From Massilibacteroides sp. (lineage in GTDB: Bacteria > Bacteroidota > Bacteroidia > Bacteroidales > Tannerellaceae): a DNA stretch of 38,382 bases. Positions within the stretch are counted from its first letter, which is position 1, and each line of letters begins with the position of its first letter. Where the stretch lies: contig NZ_JAQWCQ010000036.1 of assembly GCF_028705895.1 (NCBI RefSeq), forward strand, positions 1 to 38,382. Direction: 5' to 3'. Below are positions 16,177 to 25,719 of this stretch, piece after piece. The translations under genes and the position numbers were made by a program. The notes under the pieces were generated by a model, which searched no databases, was not told the DNA's origin, and was given only the letters and a program-made list of their open reading frames with translations.

Positions 16177-17805
16177 TTATTTTATCTCCTTTAAATTAAT
16201 CTGCTGAAAAATCATATCTGCCTGACTCCCTTCATATAGAACACCTATGGTGGAATCATTTATGGAGGTAATACAAGAATATCCCCTACCACGATACTCA
16301 TCCAATAGTATCCACCGATCTTCCGGCCAAGTCATCCCATCATCATAGCTTATTTTCAGTGTGATATGATCACGAGTCGAAATAGAACTTGGATTAACAA
16401 ACAAAAGCAAACTCTTTTTCTCTCCATTTTCCATATATTCATGCCTGTGAATACTGGCCATGCAGGTAGGTTCTATCAAGGCATTTCGGGAGGTAGGATG
16501 TTCTGTCCACGTTTTTCCCAAATCAGTTGTTGTACAGATTCTGCGTCCGTTATTTTCTGTGTTTCCGCGATTCCGATTATCACGCATATTCAACATGATG
16601 GAGCCGTCGGACAATTCTACCGCCATACACTCGGTTGTATTATGGTAAGCCGGTTCAGAAGCTGTCCAGGTCCTTCCACCATCTTTACTCCAGGTAATAT
16701 TGGAGAATGGCTTCCCTTCCTTATCTCTTCCCTGCGTCGGGAAAACAAGTGTACCGTCTTTCAAGGTAATACCATGTCCTGGAGCAGGAGCATACAGCCA
16801 CCACTCTTTCTTTTTATCCTTCGTAATGTTTATCGGTTCGCTCCAAGTCAGGCCATCATCCGTACTCTTGGTTATAAGAAATTGGGATGTTTCTTTAACC
16901 CCAAAACCCGGTTGAGAGCCTTTGGCTTGCCACTGATGTATCCAGCGTGTACTATCTTTAGTCATACCATTCACCCATTTACCGGTTTCACGATCCAACA
17001 CTCCGTGCATCCAAAGTCCGGCCACATAAATATCACCCGTATTATCATCCACTAAAATACAGGCATCACTTACGCCATTATATTTTTCGGGCAGATCACC
17101 CCATTCTTTCATATCCAATACAATTTGCATCGCTTGCCAGGTCAGACCACCATCGGTGCTTCGGTTCAAGGCAATATCCATATGTCCTTGTAAGTCTCGC
17201 GCACTTTCATACCGTGCGTCATAGATAGCCAAGAGTGTTCCATTTTTAGATGTAGTAAGCCCAGGAATACGCGAAGTGTGTACGCCATCCTGCATGTGTT
17301 GGCGAACGGCTACGCCGGTACGGAGTTTTTTAGCCGTCATCTCCGGAACTACCAAGCGTCCTTTATCCGTTTTTACAGAACGGCAATTCAGGCTGACAGT
17401 ATTCAACAAATCAATCGAATCACGGAGCTTGACCGTTGCCCAAACCGTAAACGTATCCCGATCCACCGGAATCGATTCAGAAAAAGAAACTTTATTTCCG
17501 GAAATAACAGCTTGAGCCAAAATTCTTTTCGGATCAATAAAACCATCCTTTTTAGCCGCATACAAAGATACCGATTCAACAGTAGCCAGATCAGTCGTAC
17601 CTGCAAAGTCAAAGGTAACTTCCATAATTCGGTAATTCTCTGCAAAAGAACGAATCAGATCAACACGTAGTACTGGATTGGTCTCCTTCCCAGTCAACAC
17701 AGGAAGAGTAGGATTGGTAATTTCTACCCGGATCGAATCCGTAGAAGACTCGCATGATTGTAGCAACAAGGCTATAATACATAATATTGAAGTTATGTTT
17801 TTCAT
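16177..17805 (-). CDS. nanH: Exo-alpha-sialidase (GH33) lipoprotein
   Basis: A 542-residue sialidase that releases terminal sialic acid from glycans. The signal peptide ends in LLLQSC (Cys18), so it is a lipoprotein. An N-terminal beta-sandwich (about 22-150) precedes the six-blade propeller. The FRIP-type motif is SRIPG with Arg179, followed by YDAR. Five Asp-boxes are visible (STDGGLTW, STDDGLTW, SKDGGRTW, TTDLGKTW, SYDDGMTW). The catalytic Glu lies in TECMAVELSDGS, an arginine in MRDNR, and the Tyr in RGYSC near the end. Size and layout match the NanH sialidases of Bacteroides. It starts 13 bases downstream of a second sialidase-like gene. Confidence 0.93.
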   Translation of the reverse strand: MKNITSILCIIALLLQSCESSTDSIRVEITNPTLPVLTGKETNPVLRVDLIRSFAENYRIMEVTFDFAGTTDLATVESVSLYAAKKDGFIDPKRILAQAVISGNKVSFSESIPVDRDTFTVWATVKLRDSIDLLNTVSLNCRSVKTDKGRLVVPEMTAKKLRTGVAVRQHMQDGVHTSRIPGLTTSKNGTLLAIYDARYESARDLQGHMDIALNRSTDGGLTWQAMQIVLDMKEWGDLPEKYNGVSDACILVDDNTGDIYVAGLWMHGVLDRETGKWVNGMTKDSTRWIHQWQAKGSQPGFGVKETSQFLITKSTDDGLTWSEPINITKDKKKEWWLYAPAPGHGITLKDGTLVFPTQGRDKEGKPFSNITWSKDGGRTWTASEPAYHNTTECMAVELSDGSIMLNMRDNRNRGNTENNGRRICTTTDLGKTWTEHPTSRNALIEPTCMASIHRHEYMENGEKKSLLLFVNPSSISTRDHITLKISYDDGMTWPEDRWILLDEYRGRGYSCITSINDSTIGVLYEGSQADMIFQQINLKEIK

Positions 17806-17818
17806 GATGTTTGACTAT

Positions 17819-18925
17819 TTATAATAGTGATACCATTGCATCTGTTTCTTCCAATTTAAAACGTACGGAAACAACAGAGTGTTTCTTTTTACCTGGTTCA
17901 TATTTTACATAAGTCGTTGCGATTATAGTTCCGTCCAGAAGTATCTCCAAACCCGGATAACCACAGTCAGGACCAGCGTTATTGTGTAATAGCTTTATCT
18001 TATATTGCCCGGAATAACCGTTCTTAATATCATTGTAAGTTCCGACCCACGCCACAAAATGTCCTTTTGTCGGACTATTGGGTGCCATATCTCTGAACAC
18101 AGCCACCAAACGATTATCTGGTGTATATTTAATGATATGCCGATCTCCTGTTAGCCCCCAGATAGTCTCTGTCATTTCACTCCAAGTCTCTCCCTCATCT
18201 GTCGAAGTCATCATTAAAGAATGTCCTTTTCGTTGATTTTCGCGTGCAACACAAACTAATGTTTTTCCATCCGGACTCTTTAGGACAAACGGTTCACAGG
18301 GTGATTTTCCGTCCTTCTTTCCGACCAATATCGGAGCATTCCAGGTGACACCTCCATCAATAGATTTACTCTGCCATAAAGTCAACGGGCTTTTATCTTT
18401 ATCATTATGTCCACGATGATATAAGCCCAAATAATCTCCATTAGACAATTGAGTGACACTGGAAAATGCCATAACACAAGGCATTCCAAGACTTTTCATT
18501 GATGTCCATGTCTTTCCTAAATCTTCACTATACGTATAAGGCATTTCTGGATGAGCTGCAAATAGCATCAAACGTTCCACTCCTGATTTGTCTTTTAACA
18601 GATAAATACTTGGACAATTTCTTGTCTCTTTCCAATCATTCGGAATAGGCAGGTTTTCCCACGTTAGTCCTGCATCTTTACTTACAGCTAAAAAACCAAG
18701 TTTCCCGCCATGATCATACGACCAGGAACAAAAGATAGTCTTATTGTCTCCCAACTTGACCGTAGTAGGATGTCCATTATACAAGGTCTCCGTTCCTTGA
18801 GCAATAATAATATGTCTGTTTTTATCTCTGGATAAATCTACCCAAGGTAAAGTCTCTACAGTTTGTGCAAACAATGCAGACATAATAGAGCTAAAACACA
18901 ATATAATCCAAAGTATATTTCTCAT
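17819..18925 (-). CDS. Sialidase-like beta-propeller protein, non-canonical
   Basis: A 368-residue exported protein (signal peptide ending LFAQ, no lipobox). It has the BNR/sialidase propeller: four Asp-boxes (SKDAGLTW, SEDLGKTW, SIDGGVTW, STDEGETW), a Glu/Arg strand pair (CEPFVLKSPDGKTLVCVARE), a later arginine (VAVFRDM) and a late Tyr (GYPGLEILLDGT). The place of the FRIP arginine instead reads NGHPTTV, so one of the three carboxylate-binding arginines of GH33 appears missing. It may cleave a modified sialic acid or another sugar, or only bind. It lies in the operon between susD and the GH33 gene. Confidence 0.8.
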   Translation of the reverse strand: MRNILWIILCFSSIMSALFAQTVETLPWVDLSRDKNRHIIIAQGTETLYNGHPTTVKLGDNKTIFCSWSYDHGGKLGFLAVSKDAGLTWENLPIPNDWKETRNCPSIYLLKDKSGVERLMLFAAHPEMPYTYSEDLGKTWTSMKSLGMPCVMAFSSVTQLSNGDYLGLYHRGHNDKDKSPLTLWQSKSIDGGVTWNAPILVGKKDGKSPCEPFVLKSPDGKTLVCVARENQRKGHSLMMTSTDEGETWSEMTETIWGLTGDRHIIKYTPDNRLVAVFRDMAPNSPTKGHFVAWVGTYNDIKNGYSGQYKIKLLHNNAGPDCGYPGLEILLDGTIIATTYVKYEPGKKKHSVVSVRFKLEETDAMVSLL

Positions 18926-18952
18926 GTTATTTATGTTTATTCTATGTAAAGT

Positions 18953-18990
18953 TATTTTCGGAAGAGCATTAAAAAACTCTCCCGAAAATA
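18953..18990 (-). repeat. Intra-operon hairpin between susD and the sialidase-like gene
   Basis: TATTTTCGG (18953-18961) and CCGAAAATA (18982-18990) are perfect 9-base arms. A further AGAG/CTCT pair lies inside after a one-base mismatch. On the - strand it follows the susD stop by four bases and is not followed by a T-run. It probably protects or terminates part of the upstream susCD message, lowering the downstream enzyme genes. Confidence 0.65.
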
Positions 18991-18993
18991 GTC

Positions 18994-20445
18994 TTATTTA
19001 TCATAACCCGGTGTTTGTGTAATATTCGGGTTCTTATTTATTGAAGTAGAAGATACCGGCCATAATAAAACATTTAATTCATTCTCACGACCTTTCAAGT
19101 AGGGGTTCATTTCAAAAGCGACACCGAGACGAATATAATCCCACCACAACTTTCCTTCTGCAGCGAACTCTTTCATTCGTTCTTTTAATATTGCATCTTT
19201 CAATGCATCCGCATTAAGAGTTGATACATAGAAGTCTTTAACACCATATGCTCTTTCAGCAATTTTATTCAACGATTTTATTGCACCAGACAAGTCTTGT
19301 TTAGCCAATTTAATTTCAGCCTCAAACAAGAGCGCATCTGCATAACGGTAAACGACAATGTCTGAATCAAAGACGCGGGTACCGTTAGTCCAGTCTCCTG
19401 CAAATTTATTAATCCATTGGAATGTCGCATTTTTAGGTTCATCAAGATAGGTATCAAAACTCACTTTTGTCCGCTGGTCATTATTCTCAGAAAGTAGTGC
19501 CTTATATTCTTCTGTATAAAAACACCATTGCTGATGACTACCTACTTTTACCGGATTATCTATAGCCTCATCCGAAACATATTGAGAAGGAACAAGATAA
19601 TCAGAAGGATAACCTCCAGTATATTCATCTTTAATATAGCTCCATGCAAAAATTATCTCCGTCCCTTGTTCATTTTCAAAGATATCAGAATAGTTATCTT
19701 CCAAACCATACATTGAATTAGTCAATACCGCAGAGACTGCCGTATTCGCTGCATCTAAAAAAGTCTGTCCGCCGCCTCTGACTTTGTACATCCATAAATT
19801 ATAATCAGCCTTTAACATATTAATTGCCCCTGATGAAGCCAGATTTCGTACTGACACATTGGACGGAATAAGCGATAATGCCATTTCAATATCACTACCA
19901 ACCTGAGCAAAAAGCTTCTCTGCGGAGTCTCTCACCGGAAATAATCCTTCTTGTTTGTCCGATTCAAATCCATCCAATAAAATAGGTGCATCTCCCCAAA
20001 CACGTCCGATCCAATAATAGCAAAACGCTCTTACATAATACGCATTCGCTAATACTTCATTTTTCTTATCACCATTAGAGAATGTAATACCTGGAGTATA
20101 TTTTAGAATCAGATTTGCATTATTAATTGTGGTATATAGATCTCCCCAATTTGTCTGTCCATGATCTGGTCCTATCTGGTTCTGATAAACCTGATCTCTG
20201 GCTGTCTGTGTGGTCATCCCGTCACCCCAAAGGCCGGTTCTATATTCACCCCAGTAAATATAGCTTGTATTAAATGTAGCACGGAATTTATTATATAAGC
20301 CATACATTGCCGATGTAGCATCACCCTCGTCTTGCCACATGGAAGACGCCGTAACTCCACTTTTTTGTTGTACATCCAAATCTCCATGACAAGACGATAG
20401 GATCAAAATGGCAACAATAAAATATATGCTGTTTTTAAGTTTCAT
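18994..20445 (-). CDS. SusD-family glycan-binding lipoprotein of the sialic acid operon
   Basis: A 483-residue surface lipoprotein. The signal ends in ILILSSC, followed by a SusD N-terminus (SMWQDEGDATSAMYGLYNKF), helices with the AYYVRAFCYYWIGRVWGDAPI pattern, and the C-terminal signature (YRYADALLFEAEIKLA, then ILKERMKEFAAEGKLWWDYIRLG and LLWPVS). It begins 21 bases after the susC stop and pairs with that protein. The likely ligands are sialylated glycans or free sialic acid, judging by the operon. Confidence 0.95.
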   Translation of the reverse strand: MKLKNSIYFIVAILILSSCHGDLDVQQKSGVTASSMWQDEGDATSAMYGLYNKFRATFNTSYIYWGEYRTGLWGDGMTTQTARDQVYQNQIGPDHGQTNWGDLYTTINNANLILKYTPGITFSNGDKKNEVLANAYYVRAFCYYWIGRVWGDAPILLDGFESDKQEGLFPVRDSAEKLFAQVGSDIEMALSLIPSNVSVRNLASSGAINMLKADYNLWMYKVRGGGQTFLDAANTAVSAVLTNSMYGLEDNYSDIFENEQGTEIIFAWSYIKDEYTGGYPSDYLVPSQYVSDEAIDNPVKVGSHQQWCFYTEEYKALLSENNDQRTKVSFDTYLDEPKNATFQWINKFAGDWTNGTRVFDSDIVVYRYADALLFEAEIKLAKQDLSGAIKSLNKIAERAYGVKDFYVSTLNADALKDAILKERMKEFAAEGKLWWDYIRLGVAFEMNPYLKGRENELNVLLWPVSSTSINKNPNITQTPGYDK

Positions 20446-20466
20446 ACTATTTTCTATTTATAATGG

Positions 20467-23400
20467 TTAAAATGTCACTTTTACCCCTATCGCATACCTG
20501 CGAATTGGAGGATAATTATAATAAGATGAATTATAGGTGGTTGAAGCCCCTACTTCAGGAGAAACTCCTTTAACCGCCGTGAAATAATGCAAGTTATTAC
20601 CAGAGAGCGTCAAAGCGACATGTTGCATTCCTAACTTCGAGATTATTTGCATTGGCACAGTATATTGTAACGTGATTTCACGAATACACAAATAATCACC
20701 TTTATAATTAAAAATATTTGAAGTACGACTAAAATTTGCGTTCCCGTCATCTGGATCATTTGCTGTAAATCGGGCATATTTTGTTTTATCACCCGGTTGA
20801 GTCCAACATTGTTTCACCTCATCTATTAGAGTGTAATTGTTGGCAAACGTATTCATGAAATAACGCATTTCAGAATTGTTATTTATAGAATGTCCTAGTG
20901 CCCAATCCAAAAATATAGAAAGAGAAAAATCTTTATATGTCAAACTATTATTCAATCCACCAGTAGAATGAGGGACTGTATAACCTAAGAAAAATTGATC
21001 TTGACTATCTATATAGTCCTTTCCACTCCTTTGAAGACTTCCTTCACGGTTCTTCCATTCATAATCACCTATTTCCTTTCTGCCGGCAACTTTCTTACCA
21101 TCCGAATGACGATAACCTTTTGCACTGCTATCATACATTGCATTATCTGCATCCGTTTGTGTTTCTATAATATGGTCTACTACATAACCATAATACCGAT
21201 AGAGTGATTCACCTTCTGCTGTTCCTCCAAAAGCAGTACCATCAGCAAGCGCAATCCCTCCTATACGGTTGCGATCGCGTCCGTTATCCGGAAGTTTTAA
21301 AACTTTATTTTTAACAAAACTCCAAGTAAACTTAGAACTCCATTCAAAATCTTTTGTTTGAATATTTGTTGATCCTATCTCAATATCGAAGCCGTAAAAT
21401 TTCACTTCTCCAATATTGGTTTGTACGTTGCTATAGCCGGATGTATTCGGAAGCTCTTTACTAAAAAGCAGATTCTCTGTTCTCTTATCGAAATAGTCAG
21501 CATTTAAAGTCAACCGATTATTAAACATTGATAAATCGAAACCGGCATCTAATTGCGTTGACGTTTCCCATGTCAAATCAAGATTCGGCATCGTTGAAGT
21601 AATAATACCTGCCGTACCATCATATTTTGCATTGGTTGAATAAAGACCATAAGCATCGTACAGTCCGATAGAATTATTTCCCGTTTGACCATAACTAACC
21701 CTCAACTTAAGGTTATCCAGTTTTTTTATTCCTTTCATAAAGCTTTCATCCGAAATAACCCACCCTACGGAAGCTCCCGGGAAAAATCCCCATTGGTTAC
21801 CGGATGCAAAACGAGAAGAAGCATCTTCTCTGAACGTAGCAGAAAACAAATATTTTTTTCTAAAATCATAGGATAAGCGACCAAAATATCCAATTGTTAC
21901 GTCTTCAGTCAAATTACTTGTCGCATTCTTCTTATTCGGACCAGCCGTCAGGGTTGGTACTTTATCAGAACTTGCACCATCAACTTCAGCCGCTAATGCT
22001 TTGTTTTTATCCCTTTGATAGGAATATCCTCCCATCGCAGAAAAAGAATGATCTGAAATCGTTTTATTATAAGTTACATAAGTCTCCAGTTTTTCTCTTG
22101 TCAATTCATTAAAAGAAGAAGATGTAGGACGCAATCCATTAAACTCATTTGCTTTTTGGAAACTGTCGCTTGTATAGTGGTGATTATATTTGGAAAGCTG
22201 AGCTTCGGCTTTTAGACCATCAATGATACGATAAGTTAATTTCCCAAAAGCAGACAATCTTTTATCTGTACGATTTTGGTCGTTATAATAAGCATACCAT
22301 AAGGGATTAGGAGATGTGGCATTGTAACCTTTGGTTGGTGTGCCGTCTTCATTGTATTTCTTCTGTGTAGGCGGAGTCGCTAAACCTCGTGAAATAACAT
22401 TCATCTGATTCGCATATTCTTCAGATTCTGTCTGAGAATAATCAAAACCAGCAACGAAAGACAGATGTTTATTGATATTTACATCAATATTACTACGCAT
22501 ATTTAATCTGGAATAACCTGTAGCAATAGCAACACCGGCATCATCCATATATCCTAAACTAACATTGTATTTGACATCTTCACTACCTCCATCAAGACCT
22601 ACATAATAATTTTGCCAAACCGCTTGCTTATATATTTCATCTTGAAAGTTATTATCCTGAAAAATCAATGTTTTAGTAGGATCTAACGGGTCAGGCATGG
22701 ATCTATATCCGGCAGGTACAGACTCCCCCTCATTTAGATAGCGTGTAGAATAAATAGAAGAAGCTGTATTTCCTGAACTGGCAGAATAACCATCCATCCA
22801 ATTATATTTAGCATTAGGTCCTACTGCTACAGCAGGACGCACAATACTCAAATAATCTTCTGCATTCATAAAATCATATAATGTACCAGCTTCTTGTAAA
22901 GCAATATTCGCTTCGAAAGTTATATTCGGAGCTTTACTTATTGTTCCTTTTTTTGTCGTAATTAAAACTACTCCATTAGATGCCCTTGATCCATAAATAG
23001 CTGTTGATGCGGCATCTTTCAGCACCTCTATTGACTCAATATCATTCGGGCTTATTCCACTAAATGCTCTTTCAACACCATCTACCAAGATAAGCGGATC
23101 GTTAGTTTTATTAATTGAAGAACCACCACGGATTCGGATAGTTGCATCTGCTCCCGGAGTGTTATTATTTGAATACAAACGGGCCCCGGCGATTTTGCCT
23201 TTCAGACCTTCTCCAATCGTACTTATAGGAATATCTTTTAATTCCTCTCCCCCAACTTTACTAATTGCAGAGGTAACCGTGCGTTTCGATTGTGTTCCAT
23301 AACCAACCACCACCACTTCATCTAAACCAAGTGCAGCCTGAGCCATTTTAACCTGCATTTTTGGTGATGCTTTAATTTCTTGTTGAGTATAACCAACATA

Positions 23401-23622
23401 GGAGAATACAAGATATTTATCTCCTTGTACGGACAGTGTGAAATTCCCGTCAATATCGGTAATCGTTCCGTTTGTAGTTCCTTTTTCAAGAATAGAAACG
23501 CCGGGTAATGTAATTCCTGCGTCATCTACAACGATTCCTGAGACTTGTATTTCCTGTGCGCTAACCGACGTAGCAAAGAATATCAGACACAAGAAGACGC
23601 TTTTTAAATAAAATTTAATCAT
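20467..23622 (-). CDS. SusC-family TonB-dependent outer-membrane transporter of the sialic acid operon
   Basis: A 1051-residue importer without an STN domain, so unlike the other SusC here it should not signal to an anti-sigma factor; control is left to the GntR-type regulator of the operon. In order: signal peptide (ending VSAQ), carboxypeptidase-regulatory-like domain (about 25-95, VSGIVVDDAGITLPGVSI), TonB-box/plug (DEVVVVGYGTQSKR, then LILVDGVERAFSGISPNDIES and GSRASNGVVLITTK), and barrel ending in a terminal phenylalanine (AIGVKVTF). It is separated from the lyase gene by a strong GC hairpin. Confidence 0.95.
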   Translation of the reverse strand: MIKFYLKSVFLCLIFFATSVSAQEIQVSGIVVDDAGITLPGVSILEKGTTNGTITDIDGNFTLSVQGDKYLVFSYVGYTQQEIKASPKMQVKMAQAALGLDEVVVVGYGTQSKRTVTSAISKVGGEELKDIPISTIGEGLKGKIAGARLYSNNNTPGADATIRIRGGSSINKTNDPLILVDGVERAFSGISPNDIESIEVLKDAASTAIYGSRASNGVVLITTKKGTISKAPNITFEANIALQEAGTLYDFMNAEDYLSIVRPAVAVGPNAKYNWMDGYSASSGNTASSIYSTRYLNEGESVPAGYRSMPDPLDPTKTLIFQDNNFQDEIYKQAVWQNYYVGLDGGSEDVKYNVSLGYMDDAGVAIATGYSRLNMRSNIDVNINKHLSFVAGFDYSQTESEEYANQMNVISRGLATPPTQKKYNEDGTPTKGYNATSPNPLWYAYYNDQNRTDKRLSAFGKLTYRIIDGLKAEAQLSKYNHHYTSDSFQKANEFNGLRPTSSSFNELTREKLETYVTYNKTISDHSFSAMGGYSYQRDKNKALAAEVDGASSDKVPTLTAGPNKKNATSNLTEDVTIGYFGRLSYDFRKKYLFSATFREDASSRFASGNQWGFFPGASVGWVISDESFMKGIKKLDNLKLRVSYGQTGNNSIGLYDAYGLYSTNAKYDGTAGIITSTMPNLDLTWETSTQLDAGFDLSMFNNRLTLNADYFDKRTENLLFSKELPNTSGYSNVQTNIGEVKFYGFDIEIGSTNIQTKDFEWSSKFTWSFVKNKVLKLPDNGRDRNRIGGIALADGTAFGGTAEGESLYRYYGYVVDHIIETQTDADNAMYDSSAKGYRHSDGKKVAGRKEIGDYEWKNREGSLQRSGKDYIDSQDQFFLGYTVPHSTGGLNNSLTYKDFSLSIFLDWALGHSINNNSEMRYFMNTFANNYTLIDEVKQCWTQPGDKTKYARFTANDPDDGNANFSRTSNIFNYKGDYLCIREITLQYTVPMQIISKLGMQHVALTLSGNNLHYFTAVKGVSPEVGASTTYNSSYYNYPPIRRYAIGVKVTF

Positions 23623-23664
23623 CTTTGTATTACATTTAAGTTTTAACTTGATGTGAAAAAGGTT

Positions 23665-23703
23665 ATTGGGGGGAGTGTAGCTGTCAAACTTTACGCCCCC
23701 AAT
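23665..23703 (-). terminator. GC hairpin between the lyase gene and susC, possible partial terminator
   Basis: ATTGGGGG (23665-23672) and CCCCCAAT (23696-23703) are perfect 8-base arms with a 23-base loop. On the - strand the hairpin begins three bases after the lyase stop and is followed by AACCTTTTT. It could end part of the transcript or separate message stability of the catabolic genes from that of susCD. No promoter matching TAnnTTTG is evident between it and the susC start. Confidence 0.6.
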
Positions 23704-23706
23704 GCC

Positions 23707-24621
23707 TTATTTAATTTCAAAAAAACCAATCTTATTCAGATCTTCCTTCAGAGAGTTGTATTCTTCATTCGTAAATGAAGCTATTGGTGATCGGCAATCT
23801 CCACATTCGACTCCGATCAGGTTCATAATCGCTTTTCCTCCTCGTACCCCACCACCGTATTTAATAATTACCTCTACTACCTCTACGGATTTTTTCTGTA
23901 ATGCGCGTGCGGTTACCAGATCATTTTTCTTCATTGATTCGAAAATACCGGCATAGACAGATGGTATATAATTATAGGTACTTCCTACTCCGGCTTTAGC
24001 ACCAAGCGCGAGTCCGCAAGTTAGTATTTCATCGTAACCGTGAAGTACCTCAAAAGTACCATTGTCCAAGTTCAGACATTGTGCCATTTCCATCAGATTG
24101 TTATGCGTGAATTTTGTTCCGGCAAGGTTCGGGATCTCTTTCTTCCCTTCTTTCAGAAAATGAGCAACCGACAGATCGACCCCTGTCATGGCCGGCATGT
24201 TGTAATAATAGAAAGGAATCTCGGGTGCTGCCGCTGCTATGGGTTTAAAGAAACGGATTAGTTCTGCCACAGTTGCCGGTTTAAAGAAGCTGGGTGCTAT
24301 TGCTCCAATTCCCCACGCTCCATTTTCCATAGCGTGACGAGCAAGTTCTATCGCATCGAGTTGGCAGTTGCTTCCTACATGAGCGATTACTTTAAAGCGT
24401 CCCTCTGTCTCTTCAACCCATCTGACAAGAACTTTCTTACGTTCTTCAACAGTAAGCGAAGTAGCTTCTCCAGTTGTCCCACACACAAATACACCGGTTA
24501 CTCCAGATTTGGCCATAAGGTCAGCGTACGATGCGATTGCATCCAGATTTAAATCGCCGGCCAAAGTCATGGGAGTAAATGACGCAGCCACCATACCTTC
24601 TAATCGTTGGTAATTTTTCAT
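23707..24621 (-). CDS. nanA: N-acetylneuraminate lyase (DHDPS/NAL family)
   Basis: A 304-residue TIM-barrel aldolase. It splits N-acetylneuraminate into ManNAc and pyruvate in the cytoplasm. The family motif GTTGE (48-52), the catalytic tyrosine region YYYNMP (138-143) and the Schiff-base lysine in LAGTKFTHNN (Lys170) are present. Dihydrodipicolinate synthase is the close alternative, but the position between a mutarotase/epimerase gene and sialidase genes points to sialic acid. It starts 42 bases after the kelch-repeat gene. Confidence 0.92.
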   Translation of the reverse strand: MKNYQRLEGMVAASFTPMTLAGDLNLDAIASYADLMAKSGVTGVFVCGTTGEATSLTVEERKKVLVRWVEETEGRFKVIAHVGSNCQLDAIELARHAMENGAWGIGAIAPSFFKPATVAELIRFFKPIAAAAPEIPFYYYNMPAMTGVDLSVAHFLKEGKKEIPNLAGTKFTHNNLMEMAQCLNLDNGTFEVLHGYDEILTCGLALGAKAGVGSTYNYIPSVYAGIFESMKKNDLVTARALQKKSVEVVEVIIKYGGGVRGGKAIMNLIGVECGDCRSPIASFTNEEYNSLKEDLNKIGFFEIK

Positions 24622-24663
24622 AGGCTTAATACATTTAATAATTAGTTATATATATTGATTATT

Positions 24664-25719
24664 CTATTGAATAATTCCTCTCAGCACATAGGGAGTTCGT
24701 ACTCCGGGACGTATTTCTCCACTCACAATATAGACCGTATCATTATCAATCACCAAGTTTGTCGTTACCGGAATAGGATAGGGTGACTCTCCACATATCG
24801 TCAATGTCTTAGTATTGAGATTGTAACATTTTATATTTCTACTGAATCCGGGATGATCGGGTGTCGTAGGTAAAGCCTCTTCTACTCCACCAGGGAAAAC
24901 GATTATTTCTTTTTCATCTGTAAAAGCAACACCTGCCATAACAGGGAAATCAGCGGATAGTTTTTCCCAAGTATTAATCTTCGGTGTAAAAACAAAGCCG
25001 TCAGTATGCACATTCAACAATCCTTTATCATTATAATTGCGTCCACTAAAAAGATACACCTTGTCTTTAAGCGCTACACTAACGGCGTATCCTTTGGGTT
25101 CTCCTGGCCATGTAGGTAATTCTTTCCATCCTTCGTTCGCTGTTTGCAGATCCAACACAAAGACATAAGACGTTGCCACTTGTCGCTTCATCCCAGTTTG
25201 TCCTCCGAATACATACACTTTTCCATCACACAAAACTCCCGTACCACAAGCTAATGGTACAGGAAGCGGAGGCCAGTCTGTATTAATTAACCATTCTCCT
25301 TGTAGCCTTTCAACACTAAAGACATCTGAAAAACAATCATTTGCATCACATCCTCCAATACACAAAACAGCATTCGGTAATTGTATGGAAACACCATACC
25401 CCATAGAACGCGGCAAAAAATCGGGAATTATCTGCCATTCTTCTTGAGACAAATCAAACGAATAAAGCGTTTTCCACCATCGTTTTTCCCCTCCATCCCA
25501 AGGCTTTTTATCCGGAAAATTGGCACCTCCAAGAACGACTAACTTACCATCCACAATTCCGGAATAGGCCCCTGCCACACCCAGGTTCTCTTTTACGTTA
25601 CCAAGAACAGGTAGTTTAATCTTCATATCCCACACGATTTTTTCAAAGCCAGGAACTTTAGCATATGTAGTCGATGTGATCATAACAAATAATAGTATTA
25701 TAATAAAGTTAGACTTCAT
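24664..25719 (-). CDS. nanM: Kelch-repeat sialic acid mutarotase/epimerase, NanM type
   Basis: A 351-residue exported kelch propeller (signal peptide ending TTYAK). Repeats carry the GG-aromatic pattern (VVLGGANFP, LCIGGCDAND, YVFGGQTG, YLFSGRNYND, IVFPGGVE, YIVSGE). This is the cyclically permuted mutarotase family that converts the alpha-anomer of sialic acid released by sialidases to the beta form. It would act in the periplasm before uptake. Its ATG overlaps the regulator stop by four bases, so translation is coupled. No catalytic residue can be assigned with confidence by eye. Confidence 0.88.
   Translation of the reverse strand: MKSNFIIILLFVMITSTTYAKVPGFEKIVWDMKIKLPVLGNVKENLGVAGAYSGIVDGKLVVLGGANFPDKKPWDGGEKRWWKTLYSFDLSQEEWQIIPDFLPRSMGYGVSIQLPNAVLCIGGCDANDCFSDVFSVERLQGEWLINTDWPPLPVPLACGTGVLCDGKVYVFGGQTGMKRQVATSYVFVLDLQTANEGWKELPTWPGEPKGYAVSVALKDKVYLFSGRNYNDKGLLNVHTDGFVFTPKINTWEKLSADFPVMAGVAFTDEKEIIVFPGGVEEALPTTPDHPGFSRNIKCYNLNTKTLTICGESPYPIPVTTNLVIDNDTVYIVSGEIRPGVRTPYVLRGIIQ

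Noticed and set aside
16366-17055. 229-codon + strand open frame
   Set aside because: It lies wholly antisense to the sialidase gene nanH, whose domains and motifs are clear.
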